64,000 nt of DNA. It comes from Photobacterium lucens. GTDB taxonomy: Bacteria; Pseudomonadota; Gammaproteobacteria; Enterobacterales; Vibrionaceae. The stretch lies in the NCBI RefSeq assembly GCF_009873615.1, contig NZ_SSMG01000127.1, positions 1-64,000 of the forward strand. The letters are read 5' to 3'. This document shows, one piece after another, positions 8,826 to 17,178 of the stretch; within the stretch, counting starts at the first letter, position 1, and each line of letters begins with the position of its first letter. The notes under the pieces were generated by a model. It was not told the origin of the DNA and did no database searches. It saw only the letters and a program-made list of their open reading frames with translations. The position numbers were made by a program, and so were the translations under genes.

Positions 8826-9659
8826 TTAATCGGCATTCATCATGCGATCATCGGGCTCTAAGATCTCAGCCCATGGTAAGCCTTCATCACCTAAGGTAAT
8901 AAAGTTTGGATTCTCTAACGTATTACGCTCGTTGTAAGACAACGGGGTTAAATGAGTATTAAGAATACGACCACCCGCTTCTTCCACAATACATTGCGTT
9001 GCTGCGGTATCCCACTCTCCTGTTGGCCCTAAGCGTAAGTAACAATCCACTGCGCCTTCTGCCACTAGGCAAGATTTCAAAGCAGCAGAGCCTAATGGCA
9101 CCAGCTCATAGTTATAGCTTGGATCTAAGCGTGAGGTAATTGAGCTAATGTCTTGTCGACGGCTGATCGCCACCACGATAGATTTGGTATTTTCTTCATG
9201 ATGGTGGGTCGCCAGTTTTACCGTCTCACCTTCTGCGCTGATCTTATATGCTCCTTTATCGGCATAAGCGTAGTACGACACACCAGAGACTGGCGCATAC
9301 ACCACCCCCATCACTGGGCGATTGTCTTCTACCAAGGCAATGATTGTCGCAAAGTCACCACTACCCGCAATGAACTCTTGGGTACCATCAAGCGGATCAA
9401 CTAACCAATAACGTTTCCATTGGCTACGCTCCGCTAAAGGTACCCCAGCATCTTCTTCCGATAACACAGGAATATCTGGCGTTAACTCTGTTAAGCGCTT
9501 CATCACTAATTTATGCGCAGCAATATCGGCACTGGTGACTGGCGTATTATCGTCTTTGATCTGTTTCTCAAACTGACCACGCTGGTAGATATCTAAAATA
9601 ATCTGTCCTGATGCACGAGCTATATCAATCACATCAGGCAGTAAATGAGAATACGCCAT
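8826..9659 (-). CDS. cysQ: 3'(2'),5'-bisphosphate nucleotidase CysQ
   Basis: 277 aa. Mg2+-dependent phosphatase that converts 3'-phosphoadenosine 5'-phosphate (and PAPS) to AMP (APS), clearing the by-product of sulfate assimilation. It belongs to the inositol-monophosphatase fold. The metal-binding signature WLVDPLDGTQEF is at about 85-96, the preceding acidic LSEEDA at about 61-66, and the distal EWDTAATQ near 213-220. The length is close to that of E. coli CysQ (246), with a somewhat longer C-terminus. It begins 3 bp after the nudE stop codon, so nudE-cysQ are co-transcribed. Confidence 0.93.
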   Translation of the reverse strand: MAYSHLLPDVIDIARASGQIILDIYQRGQFEKQIKDDNTPVTSADIAAHKLVMKRLTELTPDIPVLSEEDAGVPLAERSQWKRYWLVDPLDGTQEFIAGSGDFATIIALVEDNRPVMGVVYAPVSGVSYYAYADKGAYKISAEGETVKLATHHHEENTKSIVVAISRRQDISSITSRLDPSYNYELVPLGSAALKSCLVAEGAVDCYLRLGPTGEWDTAATQCIVEEAGGRILNTHLTPLSYNERNTLENPNFITLGDEGLPWAEILEPDDRMMNAD

Positions 9660-9662
9660 ACC

Positions 9663-10220
9663 TTACTCCTCTCGAGCTAATTGCTTTAACGCTAAAAACA
9701 ATGCGGTAATGCTGCGAGCTTCAGCAAAATCAACATGGGTAACTAGCTCTTCCGCTTGGGCTAATGGCCAACGAACAATGTCTAACGGCTCAGGCTCGTC
9801 TCCTTCCAGTTTTTCTGGATACAGATCTTGCGCTAAAAATAATGTCATGCGGCTAGAGAAATACGATGGTGCTAAGACCACTTCTTTTAATGGCTGAAGC
9901 TTGTTCGCACCAAAACCGATCTCTTCTTTCAATTCGCGATTTGCCGCTTCAATCGGTGTTTCACCTTGATCAATGAGTCCTTTAGGAAAACCAAGCTCAT
10001 AACGCTCAGTACCTGCTGAGTACTCACGGATCAACAATAAGTCACCTTGCGCTGTGACGGGAACAATAAGCACCGCATGACGACCACTTGGCTTCATTCT
10101 TTCGTAAGTTCGCTCAACCCCATTTGAAAACCGTAAATCCAACGATTCGATTTTAAACAGTCGAGATTGCGCTACAACCTCAGCAGATAAGATCTGAGGT
10201 TTCTCTTTACTTGTCGCCAT
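9663..10220 (-). CDS. nudE: ADP compounds hydrolase NudE
   Basis: 185 aa; E. coli NudE has 186. Nudix hydrolase cleaving ADP-ribose, NADH, Ap3A and related dinucleotides, releasing AMP. The complete Nudix box runs from about residue 79 (GLIDQGETPIEAANRELKEE, then IGF) and matches Gx5Ex7REUxEExGU. It is upstream of cysQ with only 3 bp between the genes. Both products act on adenine-nucleotide by-products, so the pair makes metabolic sense (inference). In vibrios this pair commonly follows the type II secretion operon, as here. Confidence 0.9.
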   Translation of the reverse strand: MATSKEKPQILSAEVVAQSRLFKIESLDLRFSNGVERTYERMKPSGRHAVLIVPVTAQGDLLLIREYSAGTERYELGFPKGLIDQGETPIEAANRELKEEIGFGANKLQPLKEVVLAPSYFSSRMTLFLAQDLYPEKLEGDEPEPLDIVRWPLAQAEELVTHVDFAEARSITALFLALKQLAREE

Positions 10221-10302
10221 CTTAAAGCCCTATTTCAGTTATCGCGAATAAGAATATTGTTTTATCTCTAAGCTTCATTAAAAGCTAAACGTCGCCATAA
10301 AT

Positions 10303-10332
10303 AAAGAGGCAGCCTAAATAGACTGCCTCTTA
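10303..10332 (-). terminator. Intrinsic terminator after the gsp operon
   Basis: In the minus-strand transcript AAGAGGCAG and CTGCCTCTT pair around a 12-nt loop and continue into UUAUUUAU. It lies 57 bp after the gspN stop codon and closes the type II secretion operon. Confidence 0.8.
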
Positions 10333-10388
10333 CTATGAACTTTGTGATTAATAACCACTACATAATGCACATAAATGCGATGTTATGA

Positions 10389-11147
10389 TCACAAGCGACC
10401 GGAGTAATTGATCTTGTATTGCCCTTTAGAGTCAGGCTCACCTAACCATTTTAATTGCTGAGATAATTGCTCAGGGAACGTCGCTCCCGGCTTAAACCAG
10501 CCTGATAAGGTATAGCTGTTATTCTTAGCAAGGTGAGCTTGCCAATCACTGCTAACATCTGCAGATGACTGCGCTGCTTTTGCTGCAATTGCACCTTCCT
10601 GACAACTGAGATCAGCAAAAACGGGTCCAGGATTGATATTGCCCATTGGTGACGATGCACTACCTTCTGCCCATGCCAACGTCGCATTTAACGTTTTACA
10701 ATATGGCGCAGTATAAACATAGTCACGAACCGTTAACTCTAAGTTACCCGTAAGTGTTACAGGTACAGCAGCGTTAGCATACTTCATTGCATTTGCTACT
10801 GGCACGGATACCAATAGCTTTTTCGCAAAAGGCCCTGCCATACTGTAACCCACAGTACCACTGCCTTGTAATTGCATATCACTGCCTTGACCAAAACGCA
10901 CATTAAAAGCCGCTTTGCCCGTAAACAGGCTACCTACAGACATATCCCATGACACTTGACCTAAGTTTTGATTTTGCCAAACCAAATGACTAGCCGAGCC
11001 TTGCCACACCGTCCCTTTAATACCTGTTAGTGATAATCCAGCCACTTTTGGTGCTTGTTGCCACGCCCAGTTTGCAGGTACGTGTGCAATCGCACTGGCA
11101 ATAAATACCAAACCAAATGTTGTGCCAATAGCGAGTTTAAATTTCAC
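10389..11147 (-). CDS. gspN: Type II secretion system protein GspN (EpsN)
   Basis: 252 aa. N-terminal membrane anchor (about 5-22, LAIGTTFGLVFIASAIAHVP) followed by a periplasmic domain. Two cysteines (in APYCKTL and LSCQEG) could form a disulfide. GspN is an accessory, not universally present component of type II secretion, and its exact contribution to the inner-membrane platform is unclear. It is the last gene of the operon, two bases after gspM. Its repeated W-Q-G and L-x-G patterns resemble AsmA-like beta-rich folds, an observation rather than an assignment. Confidence 0.9.
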   Translation of the reverse strand: MKFKLAIGTTFGLVFIASAIAHVPANWAWQQAPKVAGLSLTGIKGTVWQGSASHLVWQNQNLGQVSWDMSVGSLFTGKAAFNVRFGQGSDMQLQGSGTVGYSMAGPFAKKLLVSVPVANAMKYANAAVPVTLTGNLELTVRDYVYTAPYCKTLNATLAWAEGSASSPMGNINPGPVFADLSCQEGAIAAKAAQSSADVSSDWQAHLAKNNSYTLSGWFKPGATFPEQLSQQLKWLGEPDSKGQYKINYSGRL

Positions 11148-11149
11148 TC

Positions 11150-11632
11150 TTAACCTCGTCCTAACTGTAAGCGATTCACTTCAACCATGCCGTTTTGATC
11201 GGTTTTTGAAATATCAATAAATTGGGTTTCAATACCAAAGTTATCTTGCAGGTAAGACAACCAATTCAGTAGTGCATTAAAAGGAACAGGTTTTACCCAC
11301 ACTTGAATTGCATCATTACGCGGTTGCATACGGATCACTTCAATTTTAAAGCGCTCAGTGGTTTCATTCACCACCTGGTTAAGCCCTTTATCGCTGACAT
11401 TAACCGTACCGCCAGCACGCTTATAAGCGTTAATTTTATTGGCTTTATCTTCTACCCACGACAAAAGCTGACGCTCACTTTGGATACGACTTTGCGCCAT
11501 CTCAGTACGTTGATTTAATGGCTGCCAGAAACCCCAATACAAGATTGCGAGCAATAATGCTCCACCAGCACCAAGCATCAGGTATTGCTCACGCTGACTC
11601 AGGGCTTTCCACCATGACTTGATCTCTGCCAT
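11150..11632 (-). CDS. gspM: Type II secretion system protein GspM (EpsM)
   Basis: 160 aa. Bitopic inner-membrane protein of the assembly platform. A short cytoplasmic N-terminus (SWWKALSQREQYLMLG) precedes one membrane helix at about 19-38, a periplasmic helical stretch and a ferredoxin-like domain. GspM binds and stabilises GspL. The length fits EpsM of V. cholerae (about 165). The start codon overlaps the gspL stop in a TAATG arrangement, implying translational coupling and balanced L:M stoichiometry. Confidence 0.94.
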   Translation of the reverse strand: MAEIKSWWKALSQREQYLMLGAGGALLLAILYWGFWQPLNQRTEMAQSRIQSERQLLSWVEDKANKINAYKRAGGTVNVSDKGLNQVVNETTERFKIEVIRMQPRNDAIQVWVKPVPFNALLNWLSYLQDNFGIETQFIDISKTDQNGMVEVNRLQLGRG

Positions 11633-12927
11633 TATGCTTTTCTCCTTAGCACGACGGCACCGCTCACTAAGCCACCTTCTTTACTTAGCTGACCTTGCTC
11701 GACGTTAAACTCTTTCGTTAACACGCTGCGTAATTTCTCAAAGTCTTGGAAATCAGGTGCAGTTGCTTGTAAGCGCAATTCTCCACGATTTTGATCGTAT
11801 TTAAGGTTTACAACCTTCACGCTTGGCACTTGTGAGAACGCAGGCTTAAGCTCACCTAACCACATTAAAATACCACTGTCTGAACCTTTACCACCTAAAC
11901 TTTTCAGTGCTGCATTCATCTGGTTTTTCAGGTAGCTCTGCGATGGAATACGCTTAAACTGCGGCAACACTTGGCGGAAGATACGTTCACTCTCAGTGCG
12001 GTACACTTTCGCTTGTTGCTCTAATTGCTGCAACTCCATCACATGTTGGCCTACCATTGCAGCTAAGACTAAGCTCGCTGCAATCGCCACTTTACGCCAC
12101 GGTCTTAAATGTTTACGCCAAGCCGCTTGTGGTTTGTAAGGCCCTGAAAGTAAGTTAACTTTACTCTCTGCCGCACCTTGCGCTAATAATTGCATCACAA
12201 GCTCAGGAGTTTGCGCTTGCCAACGTCCACTGATCCCCTCTGGTGCTGGTGTATAGTGGTACACAACCACTTGGCTCGGTGGCGCAGTTAACTCTGAAGA
12301 GGCAGATTCAATCGCTTCGGACTCAGTCTCTTCGGATTCTTCATCGTCTTCTTCTGCAGTTGCCAATACTGTTGGCGCTTTTTGTGCACTGATCCACGCA
12401 TCTAACCAGCTTGTCTCTGCACAAATACCCATAACTTCCGATTGACGGATCAACCATTGCCCTTCGATTTCAGCAGCACTATAGCCATTATCGAATAACG
12501 GTAAACATAAACAATCAGGCAATAATTTTTTCAGCTCAAAGCCACGCTCTTTAAACGCAGCCAGCCATTGCTCCATCTTTTCATGTTCAATAATGGCAAC
12601 CGTTGCTACGTCTTCTTCACGGCGTAACAGCTGCACATGCAAGTTGTCCACATCCTGCGCCAATTCTTCTTCTAAGAGATAAGGTAAAACGGCGGTCAAT
12701 TGGCGGCTACTGCCTGCAGGAATAGTGACTTGGGTTAATAGCATTTCACTGGTTGGGACTAAACCATAAACTGGACGAGAACCCGCATATTCCACTAACT
12801 GATCTAATTGAGTGATATCAGCCAATTGGCCAGATGCTATCACCTCATTCTGTTGTGGCGACCAGACCAGCCATTGTGCCGGCATCTCAGGCCGACTACT
12901 GAGCCTTATCGTCAGAAATTCGCTCAC
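11632..12927 (-). CDS. gspL: Type II secretion system protein GspL (EpsL)
   Basis: 431 aa from the GTG at 12927. The longer form from ATG 12939 is unlikely because that ATG overlaps the strong GGAGGAA that sits 5 nt before the GTG, and homologues begin with SEFLT. GspL links the cytoplasmic ATPase GspE to the inner membrane. The cytoplasmic actin-like domain covers about 1-270, a membrane helix follows near 277-293 (VAIAASLVLAAMVG), then a periplasmic ferredoxin-like domain. A strongly acidic insert (roughly 190-215, rich in E, D and S) breaks the cytoplasmic domain and may be a flexible linker. The gene overlaps gspK by 32 bp and gspM by 1 bp. Confidence 0.93.
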   Translation of the reverse strand: MSEFLTIRLSSRPEMPAQWLVWSPQQNEVIASGQLADITQLDQLVEYAGSRPVYGLVPTSEMLLTQVTIPAGSSRQLTAVLPYLLEEELAQDVDNLHVQLLRREEDVATVAIIEHEKMEQWLAAFKERGFELKKLLPDCLCLPLFDNGYSAAEIEGQWLIRQSEVMGICAETSWLDAWISAQKAPTVLATAEEDDEESEETESEAIESASSELTAPPSQVVVYHYTPAPEGISGRWQAQTPELVMQLLAQGAAESKVNLLSGPYKPQAAWRKHLRPWRKVAIAASLVLAAMVGQHVMELQQLEQQAKVYRTESERIFRQVLPQFKRIPSQSYLKNQMNAALKSLGGKGSDSGILMWLGELKPAFSQVPSVKVVNLKYDQNRGELRLQATAPDFQDFEKLRSVLTKEFNVEQGQLSKEGGLVSGAVVLRRKA

Positions 12928-13915
12928 GGATTCCTCCATAATGGCGACGCACTACCGTCACCTTGTTATTATCATCTCGTTTAAATAGCGTCACCGCACG
13001 AAGTCGGGCACGATCTATTTGTATCTCAGCATCTAATGAAAAATAGTTACTGCTTACTGTTAAATATTGTTCTTTTTTCTTTTGATCAGCCGATTCTTTT
13101 GAATCGACTTGCGGTAGCACCTTCATAAAGTCTTCGACGCTATCCCAGCCTTTACTGCGCGCATCACGATCTTTAATGATTTTCTGCGCCTGATCTAATG
13201 ACAGCTCTGGCGAAAATAAGGCTGAGAGCAATACCGCTTGCTTCTCTGTAATAGTATTAACGTTAAGCTTAAATTCCTTGGTTGGCAGAGCACAGACTAA
13301 GCCTTTTATTTGATTATAAATATCAGCACTAACGCCATTAATCGCACGTAACTCACTGCGATCAGCGAGCCAACCGTTAGGCGGTAAGTAAGCCGGTTGA
13401 AAACCTTCATAGGTGCTATCTTCACCACCATAACTTGATTGCACCGTTGAGTTTTCGTCAATAAACTCCCAACTTGAATCTGCAATTTCTTCCGCCTGAT
13501 AATCATCAACACCACTGTCGATCATCACGTTTTGAAAGTACGTCACCAAAAACGGTTTTTTACTACCATCAGCTACTGGCTTTACCGCACCTAATGCATT
13601 GATGTTAAAACACGCTTGTTTGTCCGTCATGCTACCTGTGACAACAGCGCCATCTAACGGATAGGTTTTATCTTCAATCGCCCATGGCTGGGTTAAATCA
13701 ATGATCTTGCTGTCTTTGAAAGTCAGCGCTAACCCTTTAGCAGCAAGTGCCTCTACCCCTAAGCTATACCAGTAGGCTTGCTGATGTTGAATCTGGTTTT
13801 CAACACGATGAAAGTTATGCTGCAGGCGACCTGTCATTTGCACCGCAATCAAGCTCATCATTGCTACTAGCAACAGCACCACAATCAGTGCAACACCACG
13901 TTGTTTCTTCATCAT
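12896..13915 (-). CDS. gspK: Type II secretion minor pseudopilin GspK (EpsK)
   Basis: 339 aa. Large minor pseudopilin that caps the pseudopilus tip with GspI and GspJ. The short leader MMKKQRG is cut by prepilin peptidase after the glycine, and the hydrophobic helix VALIVVLLLVAMM follows. As is usual for GspK, position +5 is not glutamate, unlike the other pseudopilins. The periplasmic part holds the alpha-domain insert and two helix-hairpin-helix-like SAM-type regions (for example ELRAINGVSADIYNQI). The start overlaps the gspJ stop as ATGA; either of two adjacent ATGs could be used. Confidence 0.94.
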   Translation of the reverse strand: MMKKQRGVALIVVLLLVAMMSLIAVQMTGRLQHNFHRVENQIQHQQAYWYSLGVEALAAKGLALTFKDSKIIDLTQPWAIEDKTYPLDGAVVTGSMTDKQACFNINALGAVKPVADGSKKPFLVTYFQNVMIDSGVDDYQAEEIADSSWEFIDENSTVQSSYGGEDSTYEGFQPAYLPPNGWLADRSELRAINGVSADIYNQIKGLVCALPTKEFKLNVNTITEKQAVLLSALFSPELSLDQAQKIIKDRDARSKGWDSVEDFMKVLPQVDSKESADQKKKEQYLTVSSNYFSLDAEIQIDRARLRAVTLFKRDDNNKVTVVRRHYGGIRERISDDKAQ

Positions 13916-14556
13916 TGCTCTTGCTCCGACTCTTTCGGTAATGCCGAGCTTGGAACAAGGTAAATTCGCTCAATGTCACCCAAATCTTTTAACGTCATGA
14001 TGACTTTAATGCCTTCAGGCAAGGTATTTTCTTTATTCCACTTCTCATGCCATTTCTTGTCGTAATAAAACTCAAATTTAAGTTCAGTTACGCCAGTTAA
14101 CAGCACTCTCACTAATGGTTTTTCACCAACCACTGTATCGGGGTAGCGGAACCATACTCGCTCTAACTTATCGTCTTCGATACGATAGCCAACACGGGTA
14201 ATGTCGCCACGTGGAAACATCGCCTGTGGGTTCTGCCAACCAGAGCGAATAAACATGATCCCTTCACTGCTGGAATCAAGTAAGTATTCACTAGCTTGAA
14301 GTAGCTTATTACTTGGCGGCTCACCATCTAAACGACTTTTTCGAGCAACGATTTGACGAAAATCGTTATCCATCATAATGGTAGCGCGTTGAATATCTTT
14401 CAGTCGTTGATTGTGATCTTGTGATTGGGCATCACTGCGCATCACGTTATTCATCACTTGATACGCAGAGAGACTCAACATGGCAAACACCGCAATCGCC
14501 ACCAGCACTTCAAGTAAGGTAAACCCTTGTTGAGAACGATGATTAATTTGCGACAT
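13912..14556 (-). CDS. gspJ: Type II secretion minor pseudopilin GspJ (EpsJ)
   Basis: 214 aa. Prepilin leader ending in RSQQG, followed by FTLLEVLVAIAVFAMLSLSAY with the conserved Glu+5. The C-terminal part is the beta-rich pseudopilin domain. GspJ forms the quasi-helical tip complex with GspI and GspK that primes pseudopilus assembly at the inner membrane. The gene overlaps gspI by 14 bp and gspK by 4 bp, so all three tip components are translationally coupled. Confidence 0.94.
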   Translation of the reverse strand: MSQINHRSQQGFTLLEVLVAIAVFAMLSLSAYQVMNNVMRSDAQSQDHNQRLKDIQRATIMMDNDFRQIVARKSRLDGEPPSNKLLQASEYLLDSSSEGIMFIRSGWQNPQAMFPRGDITRVGYRIEDDKLERVWFRYPDTVVGEKPLVRVLLTGVTELKFEFYYDKKWHEKWNKENTLPEGIKVIMTLKDLGDIERIYLVPSSALPKESEQEQ

Positions 14557-14902
14557 AGGTTTTTACCGTTATGACTGAATGTTCGCGTTGTGGATCACTC
14601 GCCACTGAGATCTCGATTTGTTTCAATAATGCTTGCTGAGTTTTCACGCTTTTTACAGTCCAATACCACTCACGCCCTGCCATCATCGACTTACCAGTCT
14701 TACTTGAACTTGGGTACTGACCACTCAAATGCAATTGCGCTAATTCATTATCCGCTACCATTGCGGCAAAGGTTTTCTCTTCTAAATAACCTAAGGTGTT
14801 AATGTGCTGACTGACTGCTTTCATAATACTGAGGGCTGCAACCGCAAAAATGGCTAATGCCACTAACACTTCTAATAAGGTAAAACCTTGCTTACTTTTC
14901 AC
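14543..14902 (-). CDS. gspI: Type II secretion minor pseudopilin GspI (EpsI)
   Basis: 119 aa. Prepilin leader MKSKQG, then FTLLEVLVALAIFAVAALS with Glu+5, followed by a short beta domain (WYWTVKSV, LKQIEISV). This is the smallest of the tip pseudopilins and has the expected size. It overlaps gspH by 11 bp and gspJ by 14 bp. Confidence 0.94.
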   Translation of the reverse strand: MKSKQGFTLLEVLVALAIFAVAALSIMKAVSQHINTLGYLEEKTFAAMVADNELAQLHLSGQYPSSSKTGKSMMAGREWYWTVKSVKTQQALLKQIEISVASDPQREHSVITVKTYVAN

Positions 14903-15476
14903 GTTGTGTTGCCTGCTCTAATGTTTCACCTGGCTTCAGTAACACCAAGTTACCCACCTCATCAGCACTGACTCGCCAAAACTGATTTTCACCGTCAACC
15001 TCAAAACTTAAGGTGAAGGGGGTGTATTCACCACTCGCCATCACCACGATTTGCGGTTTTATCTTTTTCTTTTCTTCGTCTGACTTTGTAAATAAGTCCT
15101 CATTTTTAAATAAGGAATCTGATTTAAAAAGGCGGTCTTTGTCTTTCCATGCACCACCGATTTCAACGTTAGCGGTAATGGCTTTATCTAATTTCACATC
15201 GGTATAGAACTTTGCTCCTTCCAGTGGTTGCCAGCCATCTTGGGTTAATTGAACAAAGTGATATTGGTGTGGCTCAACACGAATGCCGTAGTCCACACCA
15301 TTAAGCATTGCATCCTCGCCCAACAATTGTGCGAGATGATGAAAGCGTACTGCTTGCTCTTTCACTTCATCACGTTTGTTATCTGGCAATGTCGAGATCA
15401 CCGCAACCGCACTGGTTGCGAGCAACACCAACACCAACATGATCTCAATGAGAGTAAAACCTGCACTACGCTTCAT
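14892..15476 (-). CDS. gspH: Type II secretion minor pseudopilin GspH (EpsH)
   Basis: 194 aa. Prepilin leader MKRSAG, then FTLIEIMLVLVLLATSAVAV with Glu+5 and a C-terminal beta-sandwich ending in VGNLVLLKPGETL. GspH joins the pseudopilus between the major pseudopilin and the tip. A lysine-rich stretch (residues about 105-140, with repeated LFKSD/LFKNED/LFTKSD units) is a surface-loop expansion that could be a lineage feature. It begins 12 bp after gspG. Confidence 0.93.
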   Translation of the reverse strand: MKRSAGFTLIEIMLVLVLLATSAVAVISTLPDNKRDEVKEQAVRFHHLAQLLGEDAMLNGVDYGIRVEPHQYHFVQLTQDGWQPLEGAKFYTDVKLDKAITANVEIGGAWKDKDRLFKSDSLFKNEDLFTKSDEEKKKIKPQIVVMASGEYTPFTLSFEVDGENQFWRVSADEVGNLVLLKPGETLEQATQREK

Positions 15477-15488
15477 CTTTTCTACTTA

Positions 15489-15932
15489 CTACTTATTCTT
15501 GTAATCCAACATGTTCCAGTTACCGATGTCTGTATTCACACCGTCACCACCTTCTTGACCATCAGCACCAAGGCTGAAAATATCAATTGGGCCGTGTTCA
15601 CCTGGCATTACGTATTGGTACTCATAACCCCATGGATCTTTAGGTAGACGCTTAATGTAGCCACCGTCACGGTAGTTACGAGGCTCAGGAGAAGACGATG
15701 GCTTAGTTACCAATGCTTCTAAACCTTGATCTGTGGTTGGGTAGACGCTGTTATCTAACTTGTACATTTCTAAAGACTGTTCAAGCGCACTGATATCCGT
15801 AACCACTTTTTGTTGGTCAGCTTTTTCTTTGTTACCTAACAGATTGGGTACCACTAAACTTGCTAATACGCCCAAGATAACAATTACCACCATTACTTCT
15901 AATAGGGTAAAACCACGTTGCTTTTGTTGCAT
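15489..15932 (-). CDS. gspG: Type II secretion major pseudopilin GspG (EpsG)
   Basis: 147 aa from ATG 15932, chosen because GGAGG lies 5-6 nt upstream and the leader MQQKQRG then has the normal length. A 10-residue longer frame exists but spoils the leader. After the cleavage site comes FTLLEVMVVIVILGVLASLV. The calcium-binding, C-terminal region (SLGADGQEGGDGVNTDIGNW) is characteristic of major pseudopilins that need Ca2+ to fold. GspG polymerises into the periplasmic pseudopilus that pushes folded exoproteins through the secretin. Confidence 0.96.
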   Translation of the reverse strand: MQQKQRGFTLLEVMVVIVILGVLASLVVPNLLGNKEKADQQKVVTDISALEQSLEMYKLDNSVYPTTDQGLEALVTKPSSSPEPRNYRDGGYIKRLPKDPWGYEYQYVMPGEHGPIDIFSLGADGQEGGDGVNTDIGNWNMLDYKNK

Positions 15933-15951
15933 TAAAACCTCCAAGGTAAAA

Positions 15952-17178
15952 CTACATCCCAACCATGTTGTTCAGTTCAATAATTGGCATCAGGGTTGCG
16001 ATAACAATAAACATTACCACCCCAGCCATGGCGACAATCAATAATGGCTCAAATACACCAAGCGCCATATTAACGAGCGATTCAAAATCGCGATCTTGGT
16101 TATCTGCCGCGCGGGTTAGCATTTGCTCTAACTCACCACTTCGCTCACCACTAGCGATCATGTGTAGCATCATCGGGGGGAACAATTTGGTTTGCTCTAG
16201 CGATACACGAAGGCTTCCTCCTTCACGTACGTTATCTGCTGCCGCTAAAATCTTTTTATTTACATATGTGTTCGTCATGACATCGGATGCCACTTTCATT
16301 CCATCCAATAATGGAATGGCACTCGAGGTACAAATCGAAAGGGTTCGTGCAAAACGTGAGGTATTTAAACCACGCGCCACTTTACCAATCACGGGCAAAC
16401 GTAAAATGCCGCGATCCCACTTCATTCGGTAATTAGGTTTCTTCAAAGCAGTTTTGATCAACGTTATAATGGCAACGATCACCAACACCACAATCAATCC
16501 CCATTCTTGAACAAAGTTACTCGCCGCTAACAACACCTCAGTAATGGTCGGTAGCTGTTGTCCCATTTGTACAAACTGATCAACGATTTTAGGTACTACG
16601 GTTGCCAGCAAAAACGCCACCACAGAAACCGCAACTAATGTCAGCATGATTGGGTAAATCATCGCTTGTTGCAGCTTGCTGCGCATTTGCTGACGGTTTT
16701 CAGTGTAATCGGCTAGACGGTTTAAAATTGTGTCTAAGTGACCCGATTTTTCACCTGCCGCTACCATGGCACGAAACAGCTGATCGAAGATATGAGGAAA
16801 CTCTGCCATGCTATCGGCAAGGGTGTAACCTTCGACAACCCGTGAACGTACAGCCAATAAGATATTCTTCAAACGAGGCTTTTCATTTTGCTCTGCCACC
16901 GCTTTTAAACACTCTTCTAATGGCATCGATGCTTGTACCAATGTGGCTAACTGTCGAGTGATCAGCGCCAATTCATTGGTACTAATGCCACGTTTTAAGG
17001 TGAATTTCTTACTCGCCGTATTTTTACTGCGGCTCTGACCTGAGGTTTGATTGACCTCAATCGGTACCATGCCTTTTTCACGTAATTGCTGACGCACTTG
17101 ACGCGCGGTATCACCCTCAATGACGCCTTTTTTCTGTCGGCCTTTGGCATCTAACGCTTTATATTCAAATGCCGCCAT
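15952..17178 (-). CDS. gspF: Type II secretion inner-membrane platform protein GspF (EpsF)
   Basis: 408 aa. Polytopic inner-membrane core of the assembly platform, contacted by the GspE ATPase. It has two repeated cytoplasmic helical domains (about 70-170 and 275-375) and three membrane segments (near 172-192, 222-242 and 378-400). The start codon overlaps the gspE stop (TAATG) and is preceded by GGAGG. The length equals that of E. coli and V. cholerae homologues. Confidence 0.96.
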   Translation of the reverse strand: MAAFEYKALDAKGRQKKGVIEGDTARQVRQQLREKGMVPIEVNQTSGQSRSKNTASKKFTLKRGISTNELALITRQLATLVQASMPLEECLKAVAEQNEKPRLKNILLAVRSRVVEGYTLADSMAEFPHIFDQLFRAMVAAGEKSGHLDTILNRLADYTENRQQMRSKLQQAMIYPIMLTLVAVSVVAFLLATVVPKIVDQFVQMGQQLPTITEVLLAASNFVQEWGLIVVLVIVAIITLIKTALKKPNYRMKWDRGILRLPVIGKVARGLNTSRFARTLSICTSSAIPLLDGMKVASDVMTNTYVNKKILAAADNVREGGSLRVSLEQTKLFPPMMLHMIASGERSGELEQMLTRAADNQDRDFESLVNMALGVFEPLLIVAMAGVVMFIVIATLMPIIELNNMVGM

